A stretch of DNA of 64,000 bases from contig NC_087062.1 of the NCBI RefSeq assembly GCF_963678635.1, forward strand, positions 7,430,193 through 7,494,192, given 5' to 3'. Every line of letters starts with the position of its first letter. Positions within the stretch are counted from its first letter, which is position 1. Below are positions 32,089 through 42,858 of this stretch, piece after piece. This DNA is from Symsagittifera roscoffensis. Its lineage: Eukaryota; Xenacoelomorpha; Acoela; Convolutidae. Made by a program: the position numbers and the translations under genes. Under the pieces are notes generated by a model. It was not told where the DNA came from. It ran no database searches and was given only the letters and a program-made list of their open reading frames with translations.

Positions 32089-32787
32089 AAGTTGGCGTAG
32101 ATTTGAATTCACAGGCTTTGAAAAACCACTTCTGAATCCTAAATCGAGAGAACTACACCAACTGAAATTAGAAAGTTTAAAATTTAAGCCTAAAGAGGAA
32201 CAACCAGAAGAGTTTTTATTCAAACTTCAAAATCTAACTTTACATGCTTTTTCCTGATCTAATACCTATAGCAGTAACACCGGCGGCAAGTACTGGTGCC
32301 GCTGAAATTGGCCCTGAAGTGGTAGAGAATCAAGCAAACAGAGATAGACAAAGATTTGCCGAGCAAGAAAGAACAGGATACGTGATGAGACTTTTTAAGA
32401 AAGGAATGCCAAACTACATAAGAGCTAAATTATTAGAAAAAGAATATTGTAAGACATTTGTTCAAGACTTTTGCACGATAACAAGACAACAGTTATATCT
32501 GAGAGAACTATGCCCAGTGGATGAGATGGCCCAATGGAGCAATCAAAGATCTGAGATGGGTTCAAAAGTTGATGCATTAACTAAGCAACGAAAAGAACAG
32601 AATGAGACTTTTAAAAATCAAATTAAACAGGTGTACATCAAGAAGTAATAGCGAAACAGACTCAAACCAAAACACCAGCAGAAACATTAGACGTGGAAAT
32701 TACAGAGGAGGATATAGAGGACGAAATAAAGGCTACTACAAAAATTATACAGGTTTAAACCAATTCGAAAATTGGGGTAGTATTCAG
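32089..32787 (+). pseudogene. decayed gag, same family as the macro-domain element
   Basis: Coding-like sequence in two frames: from about 32089 to 32250 (LHQLKLESLKFKPKEEQPEE) and 32244-32648. MRLFKKGMPNYIRAKLLEKE matches the same gag segment of the element at 48.3-55.2 kb (RLFIKGMPNWLRSKMMEQ), and the earlier part matches its inverted N-terminal half. A short frame 32602-32838 follows, basic and Gly/Arg-rich as in a nucleocapsid. The gag is cut at 32787 by the first Helitron. Confidence 0.6.
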
Positions 32788-32926
32788 CTCACACTATACT
32801 TTGGAATGAAAAATAACTTAAACAAAATTCTTTTTTGACTGCAATATGATCACCGAATCAGACATACGCAATCTCTCTTTTTACTTTCAACCAATAAGTC
32901 AAAGTGGGCGTTTGATTTTCAAATGA

Positions 32927-32953
32927 TAGCATTTTCTTGTAAAGAAAATGCTA
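32927..32953. repeat. perfect 12-bp hairpin near Helitron 3' end, copy 1
   Basis: TAGCATTTTCTT and AAGAAAATGCTA are exact reverse complements around GTA. On the coding (minus) strand it lies about 140 bases before the 3' boundary. Helitrons carry a 3' stem-loop, usually closer to the end; the same hairpin is at 40799-40825 in copy 2. Confidence 0.75.
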
Positions 32954-33373
32954 GCAACAAGGAAGTTTTACAATTTAAGGCAACATAAACATCAAATATA
33001 TGCTACCACAAGCTACAAGGGATGAACGTTTGTGTGTTTACCACGCTCATTAACAGCTGCTTTCAACTCCATGTCCACACAATGTGAACATGAAATTACG
33101 GCTCATGGAATTGATTAAAGTCCGTACATCCACAACAAATAAGTTGAAAGTTTTTGTCATTTTTCTGATTCCTCAACTCAACCACTTCTGCGAAGCAGGC
33201 CAATCTTTCTTCCTCACTGCGAAAGTTCCAAACGAAAAAACCAATTGCCCAGGGCTGATTCACATACAGTTCTTCAGTTTCCTCAGTACTATTTACATTT
33301 CTCAATTCCTCAGACAGTGATCTATTGCATTTGCGAATCACTTAATTCTTCCAAGTCTGATCTTTCATTGAGA

Positions 33374-34871
33374 CTAGCTCGTTAACGAATCTAAAAGCTG
33401 TCCTGGGCAACGGAACTGCTGCCTCATGAAAGGTGCCAGTGGTAACTCAACCGGTGTTCCTCTAATTTTATTGGTTCGGAGAGACGCGAAAAACTTGTAA
33501 ATTCTTTCCTCGTGAAGACTTTGTGTCAGAAGAACAGTTCGAATTGCCGCGAGAGTAGATTGCTTATTACCAACAAAAAAGAAACGATTCAAGTATCTGA
33601 CACGACTTCCCAGCACTAAAATTTGGGCAGCTTGCCACAGCGAATATTTGCCTTTTCACTGAATTAGCTGTAGGTAGCAATTTCGGCAACTCATCACCCA
33701 TCAGTCGATGACAATTAGTTGCGACGTGATTACACAGTGGGAACTGAATGCGCCGAACTGAGTTGCTGTGATGAGGAAAAATGAATCCCAGAATTCTGGT
33801 TACGGATGTTCGCCGCCATTGCAGAAATAGGTTATCATTTAAAACTTCTTCGGTTACGCAATCGGGGCTAGGCGCACAAAAGAAGTGGACTTGGTTAGAA
33901 TTTGAATTTTCAAAGTCAACAACGGTGATTGTTCCTTGCGTAATGTTGTCAAAATTCTGAGTGACACGTAATAAAGCTTTGTCATGAATTATAATTTTGT
34001 CAGGCTCTCTACACTCTCTATTGAGAAAGTCGGATGTCTTCCGGTCACAAGGACGCCAAATATGAGATCCTGCTATGCTAACTTCATCCACCGAATCCAA
34101 GACAAAGAAAGCTCTTCCAGAGTGCCGAATACTATCGAAGTGCATTTCAACGGCTTCGCGCTCTGCAGCTTTTTTCCCAAAAATTTTCCTTATAGATGGA
34201 TCTCGCAATTCACTCCAATCGTCAACAAAATTGCAGTTCTCGGAAAACAACCGAACTATAGTTTCTACGTCTTCTGCAGGAATTGGTCTTTGCTCCATAA
34301 ATCTTAACAACACTTGTCCGTTAGGGTCCTCCATTCGTACAAACTGCAGGAGGAAATTAATATTAAAACCGAACATGACCGACGTTGAGGTGAATACATA
34401 AGTGCCAGACACGTTCGGCAACTGACTACTATCTCCATTAGCTAGAATGTAAACGCCACCAAACTCCTCGTCATTGTCCTTCAACCTTTTAAGTATTAAA
34501 TTAACAGCTGACAAAATTTCTGCGTTCAGCAGGCTCATTTCCTCAATCAACATAAACTGCAGTCGCTCCAAAAAGTTCTTCCTTTTCAAATCTAGGGACA
34601 AATTGACGAGCGCCTTCTGGGCTAGATCTTTGGCCGGGAAAGAGGCACAGGGAACACGGAATAGTCTGTGAATATGCTCGACTCCTAGTTGTTGGGAGCG
34701 TCGGGCAGCCAAACTAGTGATCATGCATTTGAAGCCGTTGAACAACGCATGACAACACCACTCTGGAGAGAACTTTTACCGGAACCAGGTGGACCAAGCA
34801 TCAGGTCGATTTCAGCCAGCCGACTGTCACTTACAGCCATCGATTTTGCACGTACCGATGCGCAAAGGTGA
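33374..34871 (-). pseudogene. Helitron helicase (PIF1/RecD-like), copy 1
   Basis: Helicase for strand separation during rolling-circle transposition. On the minus strand the Walker A motif GPPGSGKSS lies at about 34780-34805, but the frame is lost within some 50 bases; from 34745 another frame carries the next motifs: CMITSLAARRSQQLG and HIHRLF (motif Ia), LMIEEMSLL-like Walker B (LIEEMSLLNAE), ILANGDSSQLPN (motif III), and ATNCHRLMGDELPKLL (motif V region, TxHxxxG-like). It stops at 33567; the last motif (VLGSRVRYLNRFFFVGN) is in a third frame, 33374-33616. So at least two frameshifts. The same Walker A frameshift is present in copy 2. Confidence 0.75.
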
Positions 34872-34986
34872 TTTAACAGAAGCCGCTGCTCGTTCTTTGA
34901 TGCTTCTGTTTGGTTTTCCGCAAAATTAACCTGTGGTAGTCATTCAGCACTGAGAAGTTGTGCGTCGATGTTCGTCGGACAGTTGT

Positions 34987-35809
34987 CAAGCTGCAACAAT
35001 TAGGATTGATTCAGCATCCTGTGCTGAGTTTCATCTACAAAGGCTGATACTTCTGATTGCATTTCCTGATGCATTCTACCAATCAGCACAGTAGGTGTTG
35101 GCAATGCGTCTTTACCTAGTAATTCCAGAAGCTGCGCAAATGCGGCTTGTGCTCCATGAAGCTTTGCAGACCATGTCAGGGCTCCTCCAGGCAAATAGCG
35201 CAGTTCATCTTAAGCTTATATGCGTAACAACGCTAGTATGTGATGTTCGGTGTAGCGGTCACATTGTTTTAAGAATCCAGCTTTCACGTATGATTCGCGC
35301 AGAACAGGGCTTCGAAAAAGGTCCAATTCAGTTTCAAAGGAGCCAAAGCGCAAAACGAACGAAACAAGGAACTTGATAGGGTTGCGAGGAGACACGCTCT
35401 TGAAAACAATTTCAGGCAAAAGTGTGTTCTCACATTCGTAGAGCCAAACTTCAAACTTGTTTCTTCTTTCCCTACACTTCTCCAATATATTCAAAATATA
35501 TTTAGATTTAACTGTTGCAGGTTTGCGCAGAAGGGAACCGATGACTGTATCATCTGCTTGTGCACGCACTTTTTCAATTTTCTCAGAACAATTAATCCAG
35601 GGAACACTTGTGCAGTCCACAAAGTGTCTTCTAACTTGGTTCTCTGTTTCCTTACACGACTCCAGAGCGAAACATCGAAAATACACTTCTGTTTTGCCTA
35701 CGCAGAGCAGTTCTGGCGAACATAGTCCAAACTCGGTTACGCGATCAACTGCTTCTTCGCTTTTGTAAATGTCTTCTTGCAGAGTTTGTTGAGATATAGT
35801 GGGGCGCAA
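34987..35809 (-). pseudogene. Helitron Rep-helicase linker region, copy 1
   Basis: A 197-residue frame (35216-35809) and a further 64-residue frame behind a stop (35000-35194) occupy the place between the Rep and helicase domains. There is a Cys/Arg-rich middle (ILEKCRERRNKFEVWLYECE). No separate domain recognised. Same break in copy 2. Confidence 0.5.
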
Positions 35810-35872
35810 ATAGTTGGGCAGCTAATCGATTGTGTTTCTGACTTTTAATAGTTCCCAGAATTTTCTACGAGG

Positions 35873-36555
35873 CTAAACACGGACAAATTGATCTTCAGAT
35901 TGAACATTTTGAATATAGATGAAAGACATGTTAGTTATCACATATGGCAAACCCATGGCCCAGTGAACACTTTCGGTGATAGACAAAAGAGTGCATTCGA
36001 CCTTTTCAGCCGATCGATCTTTTTTGCTCTCCAAATTCATGAAGTGTTTTTTTGATGTTGTATATCGATTCTGGACGCCGTCGTTTCGCAACCGAAAACT
36101 GTTCCCATCGGAACCAGACGTCAGTTGAGCAGATCCGTGCTCTTCCATTTTGGCTGCGTAGTAGGTCAGGTAAGAACAAGCAGAGTCGTCAGATACGGGT
36201 AAAAGATTTGTACTCGATTTAGTTAGGCAAAACAAATGGCAACTTGTTGGCACAATGTTTTCACCACTGGCGGCAGCGTACATGAATTTTTCGAAGGACA
36301 TGACACCGTCTGCGACTAACCAATCTTCATAACCTTAAATTTTTTTGAGGCCATCCCTATTTTCATCATGACTTTTAGGGCATCGTATGGAAATAGCTTC
36401 TTGATTCGAAGCTTCCAGTGGCAATTACTCGGTGGAAACCGAGGTGTCCGACAAATTTTGTTCCCTGCTTCATCTTGCCGCTTGAGACATCTGAAATTTG
36501 ATTTTGGACAGCTGTGAGAATGAACCTCTACACAGAGTTCAACCAATTCTTCCAA
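35873..36555 (-). pseudogene. Helitron Rep C-terminal part with tyrosine motif, copy 1
   Basis: This part carries DDSACSYLTYYAAKMEE, which matches the catalytic tyrosine motif of Rep (YxxxYxxK type; two adjacent Tyr here), and a C.WKLRIKKLFPYD stretch. In this copy the frame is split near 36335 by a small insertion in a T-run, giving 36316-36555 and 35873-36301; copy 2 is open through the same region. Confidence 0.6.
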
Positions 36556-36572
36556 ATGTTTCAGATCGTCAA

Positions 36573-38438
36573 TTATTCAATCAATTTTCCTAGTTTCACC
36601 CGGATATGCTTTTTTAAGCACTTGATTAGGTCATCTAAATCGGCTGAGTTAGGATTTAACCAAATTAGAACATGGTGGTGAGGTAGGTTTCCTTGTGTTG
36701 TTTGGAATTCAGCCCGAGCCCACAGTTCTCGAACGGGGCCTATAATGTTTTCTTTACTGCGCATTAAGAGTTGCAACAAAAAATTGATGGCGTTACTCCA
36801 TGCAATAGAGAGGGTGGTCAAGATGCTGCTGACAGAAGATGTAATAATTTCCTCCGATTGACCTTGGAACTGACTTCTGTTTGCTTCAAAAGTTGGAGAC
36901 AAACCGGGAAAATTCTTCTGGTTAGCAGAGAATGTCAAAAAAAGCTGAGCTGGATCACTCGTCATTGCAGCTGTAAGTTCCGACACACGTATATCTGAGT
37001 CTGTTGTAAATCGATTCAATTCTTTCGTGAAAACACTAACTCGATTTCCATCAAGTTGCAAAGACTGCAGTCCTTTCTTGAAGAAAGTTCGAGAGTGTTC
37101 AGACCCGAGGGAGCAGTTGATTAGCGCGTCGACTATGAGCTGAATGTATTGAGGAGAGGACGATGTAAGCAAACTAAGATCGGTCAGCCTCGTCCTGCAG
37201 TGATCAAAAAAACTATAAAAGCCGAATCGCGCACAATATGTTTTATCCGCATTTAAAAAGAATGGTAGCGCCCCAGGAAAAGACCCATCATCTAACTGAT
37301 GATAAAATATAGATGGAAAGAGTAATGCTTCCAACTGAACGAGGGATATGGAACAACTAGGCAACGTGGTGGCAAAACATTGCAAAGCACGCTTCAGCCG
37401 TGACGACGGAGCAGGAGGCGTTTTTGGTCTTCTCAGGACGGACATGAATGAATTCAGTAGCCCATGAAGTGGAATAACTTTCATATCATTGGAACCATTA
37501 GTTTCTAAATGTAACATTGTAATGCCTGCATCAGTGTCCACGTGATTGCCACAAAATTCGGCCGAAGGGATGAGAAGATTAGGAACTTCTATTTCGCACA
37601 ATTCATAGTCAATTTCATTTTGCGGCGAACTTGGAAGGTCCTCCTTTTCATTTCGATCGAAGACATCATCATTTATAGCTAGGTTTACAACTGTGAAAGG
37701 GTTGTGCTTGAATATTTTGAAAGACTTTTTGCAAAGAGCGAACCTGCAACCACTAGCAGGACACCGCCACTTTCTTTTCCGTACACATGATGTTTTAACG
37801 ACCGACCTATAACCACTTCTCATGAAATCGATACAGATCGCCATTCCATGCTCAGTACATCGCACCTCACTTTGGACAGAAACATATTGAGTAAGCGAAG
37901 CTGGTGCAATATTACGCTTAGCGTACACAGCAAGACGACAATTGCTTAGTCGACATTCATTGCTCTTCAAGCACTGTAATGTATTTAGATTCAAATCCCA
38001 CTTCGTCTCCAAGTTGGAACTGCTGAGTAACACATTATTTTCTTTAGCGACTGGGAGTCTCTCTAAAAGCATACATTTTAAGCCAATTTGATGCATTTTG
38101 TTCCAAATGAGAGAGAAATCACTTCGTGAGAGACGTGAGCCAATCCACACTACTGCGTTTTTATTCTCGACGCTACATTTTCCATCCACCAGTTGCACAT
38201 CCTCCTGTAGTTGCCTCAACAGACACTGAACGTCTTTCAATTGTGAACCTCCCGGTAGTAAGGTCTTGATGTAGTTAACATCTGCAGAAGAGACATATTT
38301 TCTTCTGTGATATATGAGGTTATTTAACGCAGTGAGTAGCTTTGTTTTGTGGAATTTTCCAACCAAAATCTCATTCAGTTGCTCAATGTTGCAAAACATG
38401 AAATAAAGTAAAGAAACTACATAACTTTGCCGTGCCAA
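36573..38438 (-). CDS. Helitron Rep N-terminal part with HUH motif, copy 1
   Basis: The endonuclease that nicks DNA for rolling-circle transposition. A 621-residue frame. Near the C-terminal end, ELWARAEFQTTQGNLPHHHV carries the EFQ...G.PHxH block with the metal-binding HUH (PHHH). Upstream are FLTFSANQKNFPG (the usual 'tft.n..wp' block) and a Cys-rich stretch (RKWRCPASGCRFALCKKS, about residues 218-235) that could bind zinc. The frame ends at 36573 before the tyrosine motif, which continues in the next frame, so the protein is incomplete as it stands. Confidence 0.7.
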   Translation of the reverse strand: MARQSYVVSLLYFMFCNIEQLNEILVGKFHKTKLLTALNNLIYHRRKYVSSADVNYIKTLLPGGSQLKDVQCLLRQLQEDVQLVDGKCSVENKNAVVWIGSRLSRSDFSLIWNKMHQIGLKCMLLERLPVAKENNVLLSSSNLETKWDLNLNTLQCLKSNECRLSNCRLAVYAKRNIAPASLTQYVSVQSEVRCTEHGMAICIDFMRSGYRSVVKTSCVRKRKWRCPASGCRFALCKKSFKIFKHNPFTVVNLAINDDVFDRNEKEDLPSSPQNEIDYELCEIEVPNLLIPSAEFCGNHVDTDAGITMLHLETNGSNDMKVIPLHGLLNSFMSVLRRPKTPPAPSSRLKRALQCFATTLPSCSISLVQLEALLFPSIFYHQLDDGSFPGALPFFLNADKTYCARFGFYSFFDHCRTRLTDLSLLTSSSPQYIQLIVDALINCSLGSEHSRTFFKKGLQSLQLDGNRVSVFTKELNRFTTDSDIRVSELTAAMTSDPAQLFLTFSANQKNFPGLSPTFEANRSQFQGQSEEIITSSVSSILTTLSIAWSNAINFLLQLLMRSKENIIGPVRELWARAEFQTTQGNLPHHHVLIWLNPNSADLDDLIKCLKKHIRVKLGKLIE

Positions 38439-38471
38439 CCATCTTGGCGGTAGATCAGGGGTTTTTTCATT

Positions 38472-39203
38472 TCAGGATTGTAGAGAGGGCCAGCAATGTA
38501 GGTCTTTCTCATCACTCATGCTGTCAATGCAGCTTTTTATATTTCTTATTGTTTGATGACCGACGAAAGTGGCTGGTTCCAAGCAAGCATCGTAATTTGC
38601 TGATGTTTTCCAACTGCGTTGATAGAAACTGTCAACTACGCTATCATCCAGGTGATACTTGTCTGCCACATTGGACAAGTTCTCAAATATATCTTTTCTA
38701 TTCCTGCAGAACAAGAGTTCTTTGTGGGGCAATAAAAAATCACTCATGATATTTAGTTTCCGTTCACTGTGCAGAACGGTGAAGGCAACGCCCTGAAAAC
38801 CACCCGTAGACTTCGACATGGTCCAAGTAAGTGATAATTGGCCCACTCTAACTGGTTTCGCCCCACGTAATGCCGGCGCCAGAGAAGCCAATCTATTATC
38901 GTCTGGGTGGCTCAAATTGTGACAAATGGGATGCCTTGGCACATGAATCATACGTAGTTTCGTTCCTCCGTCATCCATTTTACATGCCAATAATTGCAAA
39001 CCTAGTTCATTGATCATCAACGCTGGTCTCATTTGAAAAGGCAGGTTGTCGTCAACGGCAGTTTGATAATCGCTCCTTATGCAGCCAAGCTTGGGGGAAG
39101 AGTCGGCATTGAATAATAGGAATGAACTATCAACAAAATGTAACAGGTGTTGAAAACCGACGGTACCAACTGAATGAATGAAAGTTGAGGCACCACAAAA
39201 CAC
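38472..39203 (-). CDS. uncharacterised Helitron reading frame, copy 1
   Basis: A 243-residue frame directly upstream of Rep on the same strand, nearly identical in copy 2 (46315-47046). No known motif; it may be the original N-terminus of Rep separated by a stop. Confidence 0.4.
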   Translation of the reverse strand: MFCGASTFIHSVGTVGFQHLLHFVDSSFLLFNADSSPKLGCIRSDYQTAVDDNLPFQMRPALMINELGLQLLACKMDDGGTKLRMIHVPRHPICHNLSHPDDNRLASLAPALRGAKPVRVGQLSLTWTMSKSTGGFQGVAFTVLHSERKLNIMSDFLLPHKELLFCRNRKDIFENLSNVADKYHLDDSVVDSFYQRSWKTSANYDACLEPATFVGHQTIRNIKSCIDSMSDEKDLHCWPSLQS

Positions 39204-39247
39204 TGAATAAATGCGAATGCAAATTTTTCCAACGCCTTGAGAAAATT

Positions 39248-39523
39248 TTAACTGCTGTACGAATTAATGAGACTCCAAAACATGTTGACGGATTTGGTAA
39301 CATCGTTGAATAAATGACGTTTTTCATCTTCATCATTTTTTTTCATCGGGGCATGCCGCCAGGAAGCCAATAACTCAGCGGGAAGTAGTTGCCACAGTTT
39401 CGTTGACTTGCTAGACTGAAGAAGAGATAGGGGCTTACGACGACACAATATGGCCGTGAGGTGATTTACGTGATAATTTCTCAATTCCGCTGAATCCCTT
39501 GAGTAGCCAGAGTAATTTCTCAA
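39248..39523 (-). CDS. small uncharacterised Helitron frame, copy 1
   Basis: A 91-residue frame preserved unchanged in copy 2 (47091-47366). Contains NYHVNHLTAILCRRKPLSLL, typical of no family I recognise. Probably a further part of the Rep N-terminal region. Confidence 0.3.
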   Translation of the reverse strand: MRNYSGYSRDSAELRNYHVNHLTAILCRRKPLSLLQSSKSTKLWQLLPAELLASWRHAPMKKNDEDEKRHLFNDVTKSVNMFWSLINSYSS

Positions 39524-39926
39524 TTCCTATCGCCCCTCAATTCCGCTGTGTCCTGGGGCGATAGGTGTTATCGAATGCGATTACACTGTTCATGCGAGAG
39601 GTATGCTGGAAATCATTTGTGTGCAAATGGCTCTGTTCGCTCCAGGAACACAGTTCGTACTTTGCGACTACATTGAGAACAGAGAAAGAGAGTTTGAGCC
39701 CCGATTTGAGCAATCTGAAGTCCCAACGACACGTAGAGAGAGGCTCCGAATGTGGAATCAGAAGAGCAAGGCGCCAATGAATGAAAAACATAAGAATGTC
39801 AGAAACAACAGCTTGAACTGAATATGAAGTACTGTAATTGTGATTGAAAAAAATTTTTTCAGTAGTGATGGAAGAAGAAACACATCTGTGAGAGCGCAAC
39901 ATTTCTTAAACAGGTTGAAAAAAAAA

Positions 39927-40005
39927 GGTAGCAATAGGGAGATTCGATCTGTACCACTTCAGCGTTCCAGACTAATGCGCAACCAATCTACTTCATCTGG
40001 CACAC
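39927..40005 (-). repeat. tRNA-like unit in Helitron 5' region, copy 1
   Basis: Reading minus: GATTGGTTGCGCATTAGTC resembles a D-arm/A-box region, ACAGATCGAATCTCCC a B box, followed by a run of T. Same in copy 2 (about 47769-47848). No full cloverleaf. Confidence 0.4.
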
Positions 40006-40375
40006 TCAACTGAGAAAATAAAATCACTTTCAGTGTTTCTCTGATACATACATCAACATTCAGTTTCATCAATGTTAGGTGTTAGATAAAGTTCACCACG
40101 ATTTGTGCAACTCTGTACTAATTTTGCTTGAGTAGCCAGTTTAAAGACAAAGATATGTAGAAATTCATCATAGAAGCTAGTCAGGATACAAAGTTACTGC
40201 CATTTGGCTGTACAAGTAGAAGAAAAATCTCATGACAGTATGAACGCCATGCTGTACATAAAAATCAAAGCTGATGGCAAATATTATAGTAATAGCATTA
40301 AAAATTAACCGTGATAGCAAAAGTTTGGTTAGTGTTAAAAAAGTGAAAAGTAAGCCAACGACAAATGAAAAATTC

Positions 40376-40449
40376 AGGTGCGCGATTTGAACGCCCGAGC
40401 TGAGGATTATCAGGCGATTATTCTAGCATCTGAGTTACTCGCACTCCTC
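40376..40449 (-). repeat. second tRNA-like unit near Helitron 5' end, copy 1
   Basis: Reading minus: GAGTAACTCAGATGC (A-box-like), TCGCCTGATAATCC (anticodon-arm-like) and GGCGTTCAAATCGCG (B box with a near-complete T stem), then a T5 run. Copy 2: 48218-48291. About 55 bases from the element's 5' boundary. Confidence 0.45.
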
Positions 40450-40502
40450 TATAATCAAAATAACAGACCTATTCAAAAAGTAGCCAGCTTCGAAACATCA
40501 AT

Positions 40503-40659
40503 ACAACGTTGGCTTTCAAGCTCTCATTGCCAAGCAGCAACGAAATCATGAGATGAACCCCGTTGTTCACGAATTGAGTTGGAGCAAAAAAAAACAGAAT
40601 TGTTGTTAGTTATCCAACTGATTGCTTTTATCCTTGTTTTTAAAACTTTCTCATCTCAC
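40503..40659. other. spacer between the two Helitron copies
   Basis: 157 bases that are not shared with the outer flank of either copy. No gene, no recognisable repeat. Its presence shows that the copies are not a head-to-tail concatemer. Confidence 0.7.
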
Positions 40660-40798
40660 CTCACACTATACTTTGGAATGAAAAATAACTTTAGCAAAAC
40701 TCTTTTTTGACTGCAATATGATCACCGAATAGGACATACGCAATCTCTCTTTTTACATTCAACCAATAAGTCAAAGTGGGCGTTTGATTTTCAAATGA

Positions 40799-40825
40799 TA
40801 GCATTTTCTTGTAAAGAAAATGCTA
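40799..40825. repeat. perfect 12-bp hairpin near Helitron 3' end, copy 2
   Basis: Identical to the hairpin at 32927-32953. Confidence 0.75.
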
Positions 40826-41247
40826 GCAACAAGGAAGTTTTACAATTTAAGGCAACATAAACATCAAATATATGCTACCACAAGCTACAAGGGATGAACG
40901 TTTGTGTGTTTACCACGCTCATTAACAGCTGCTTTCAACTCCATGTCCACACAATGTGAACATGAAATTACGGCTCATGGAATTGATTAAAGTCCGTACA
41001 TCCACAACAAATAAGTTGAAAGTTTTTTTGTCATTTTTCTGATTCCTCAACTCAACCACTTCTGCGAAGCAGGCCAATCTTTCTTCCTCACTGCGAAAGT
41101 TCCAAACGAAAAAACCAATTGCCCAGGGCGGATTCACATACAGTTCTTCAGTTTCCTCAGTACTATTTACATTTCTCAATTCCTCAGACAGTGATCTATT
41201 GCATTTGCGAATCACTTAAGTCTTCCAAGTCTGATCTTTCATTGAGA

Positions 41248-42730
41248 CTAGCTCGTAAACGAATCTAAAAGCTGTCCTGGGCAATGGAACTGCTGCCTCA
41301 TGAAAGGTGCCAGTGGTAACTCAGTTTTATTGGTTCGGAGAGACGCGAAAAACTTGTTAATTCTTTCCTCGTGAAGACTTTGTGTCAGAAGAACAGTTCG
41401 AATACCCGCGAGAGTAGATTGCTTATTACCAACAAAAAAGAAACGATTCAAGTATCTGACACGACTTCCCAGCACTAAAATTTGGGCAGCTTGCCACAGC
41501 GAATATTTGCCTTTTCACTGAAATAGCTGTAGGTAGCAATTTCGGCAACTCATCACCCATCAGTCGATGACAATTAGTTGCGACGTGATTACACAGTGGG
41601 AACTGATTGCGCCGAACTGAGTTGCTGTGATGAGGCAAAATGAATCCCAGAATTCTGGTTACGGATGTTCGTCGCCATTGCAGAAATAGATTATCATTTA
41701 AAACTTCTTCGGTTACGCAATCGGGGCTAGGCGCACAAAAGAAGTGGACTTGGTTAGAATTTGAATTTTCAAAGTCAACAACGGCGATTGTTCCTTGCGT
41801 AATGTTGTCAAAATTCTGAGTGACACGTAATAAAGCTTTGTCATGAATTATAATTTTGTCAGGCTCTCTACACTCTCTATTGAGAAAGTCGGATGTCTTC
41901 CGGTCACAAGGACGCCAAATATGAGATCCTGCTATGCTAACTTCATCCACCGAATCCAAGACAAAGAAAGCTCTTCCAGAGTGCCGAATACTATCGAAGT
42001 GCATTTCAACGGCTTCGCGCTCTGCAGCTTTTTTCCCAAAAATTTTCCTTGTAGATGGATCTCGCAATTCACTCCAATCGTCAACAAAATTGCAGTTCTC
42101 GGAAAACAACCGAACTATAGTTTCTACGTCTTCTGCAGGAATTGGTCTTTGCTCCATAAATCTTAACAACACTTGTCCGTTAGGGTCCTCCATTCGTACA
42201 AACTGCAGGAGGAAATTAATATTAAAACCGAACATGACCGATGTTGAGGTGAAGACATAAGTGCCAGACACGTTCGGCAACTGACTACTATCTCCATTAG
42301 CTAGAATGTAAACGCCACCAAACTCCTCGTCATTGTCCTTCAACCTTTTAAGTATTAAATTAACAGCTGACAAAATTTCTGCGTTCAGCAGGCTCATTTC
42401 CTCAATCAACATAAACTGCAGTCGCTCCAAAAAGTTCTTCCTTTTCAAATCTAGGGACAAATTGACGAGCGCCTTCTGGGCTAGATCTTTGGCCGGGAAA
42501 GAGGCGCAGGGAACACGGAATAGTCTGTGAATATGCTCGACTCCTAGTTGTTGGGAGCGTCGGGCAGCCAAACTAGTGATCATGCATTTGAAGCCGTTGA
42601 ACAACGCATGACAACACCACTCTGGAGAGAACTTTTACCGGAACCAGGTGGACCGAGCATCAGGTCGATTTCAGCCAGCCGACTGTCACTTACAGCCATC
42701 GATTTTGCACGTACTGATGCGCAAAGGTGA
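41248..42730 (-). pseudogene. Helitron helicase (PIF1/RecD-like), copy 2
   Basis: Same organisation as in copy 1: Walker A GPPGSGKSS near 42640-42665, frame lost, main frame 41426-42604 (392 residues) with the same motifs, and the last motif in a separate frame at 41248-41475. The shared frameshift after Walker A predates the two copies. Confidence 0.75.
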
Positions 42731-42858
42731 TTTAACAGAAGCCGCTGCTCGTTCTTTGATGCTTCTGTTTGGTTTTCCGCAAAATTAACCTGTGGTAGTC
42801 ATTCAGCACTGAGAAGTTGTGCGTCGATGTTCGTCGGACAGTTGTCAAGCTGCAACAA

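Larger units (their letters stand above)
32788..40502 (-). mobile_element. Helitron-type rolling-circle element, copy 1
   Basis: Boundaries are the points where similarity to the second copy (40660-48344) begins and ends. Length 7715 bases; coding strand minus. It contains a Rep with an HUH motif and a PIF1/RecD-like helicase, the hallmark pair of Helitrons. No target duplication is seen at the edges, consistent with rolling-circle insertion. A perfect hairpin (32927-32953) lies near the 3' side and tRNA-like sequences near the 5' side. Frameshifts in Rep and helicase indicate that this copy is dead. Confidence 0.75.

Noticed and set aside
33984-34401. Plus-strand ORFs opposite the helicase (and equivalents at 41843-42260)
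   Set aside because: Shadows of the minus-strand helicase frame; composition follows its codons.
39565-39821. Plus-strand gene in the Helitron 5' region
   Set aside because: It is repeated in copy 2 but opposite to all Helitron genes, without recognised motif, and overlaps minus-strand frames; likely incidental.
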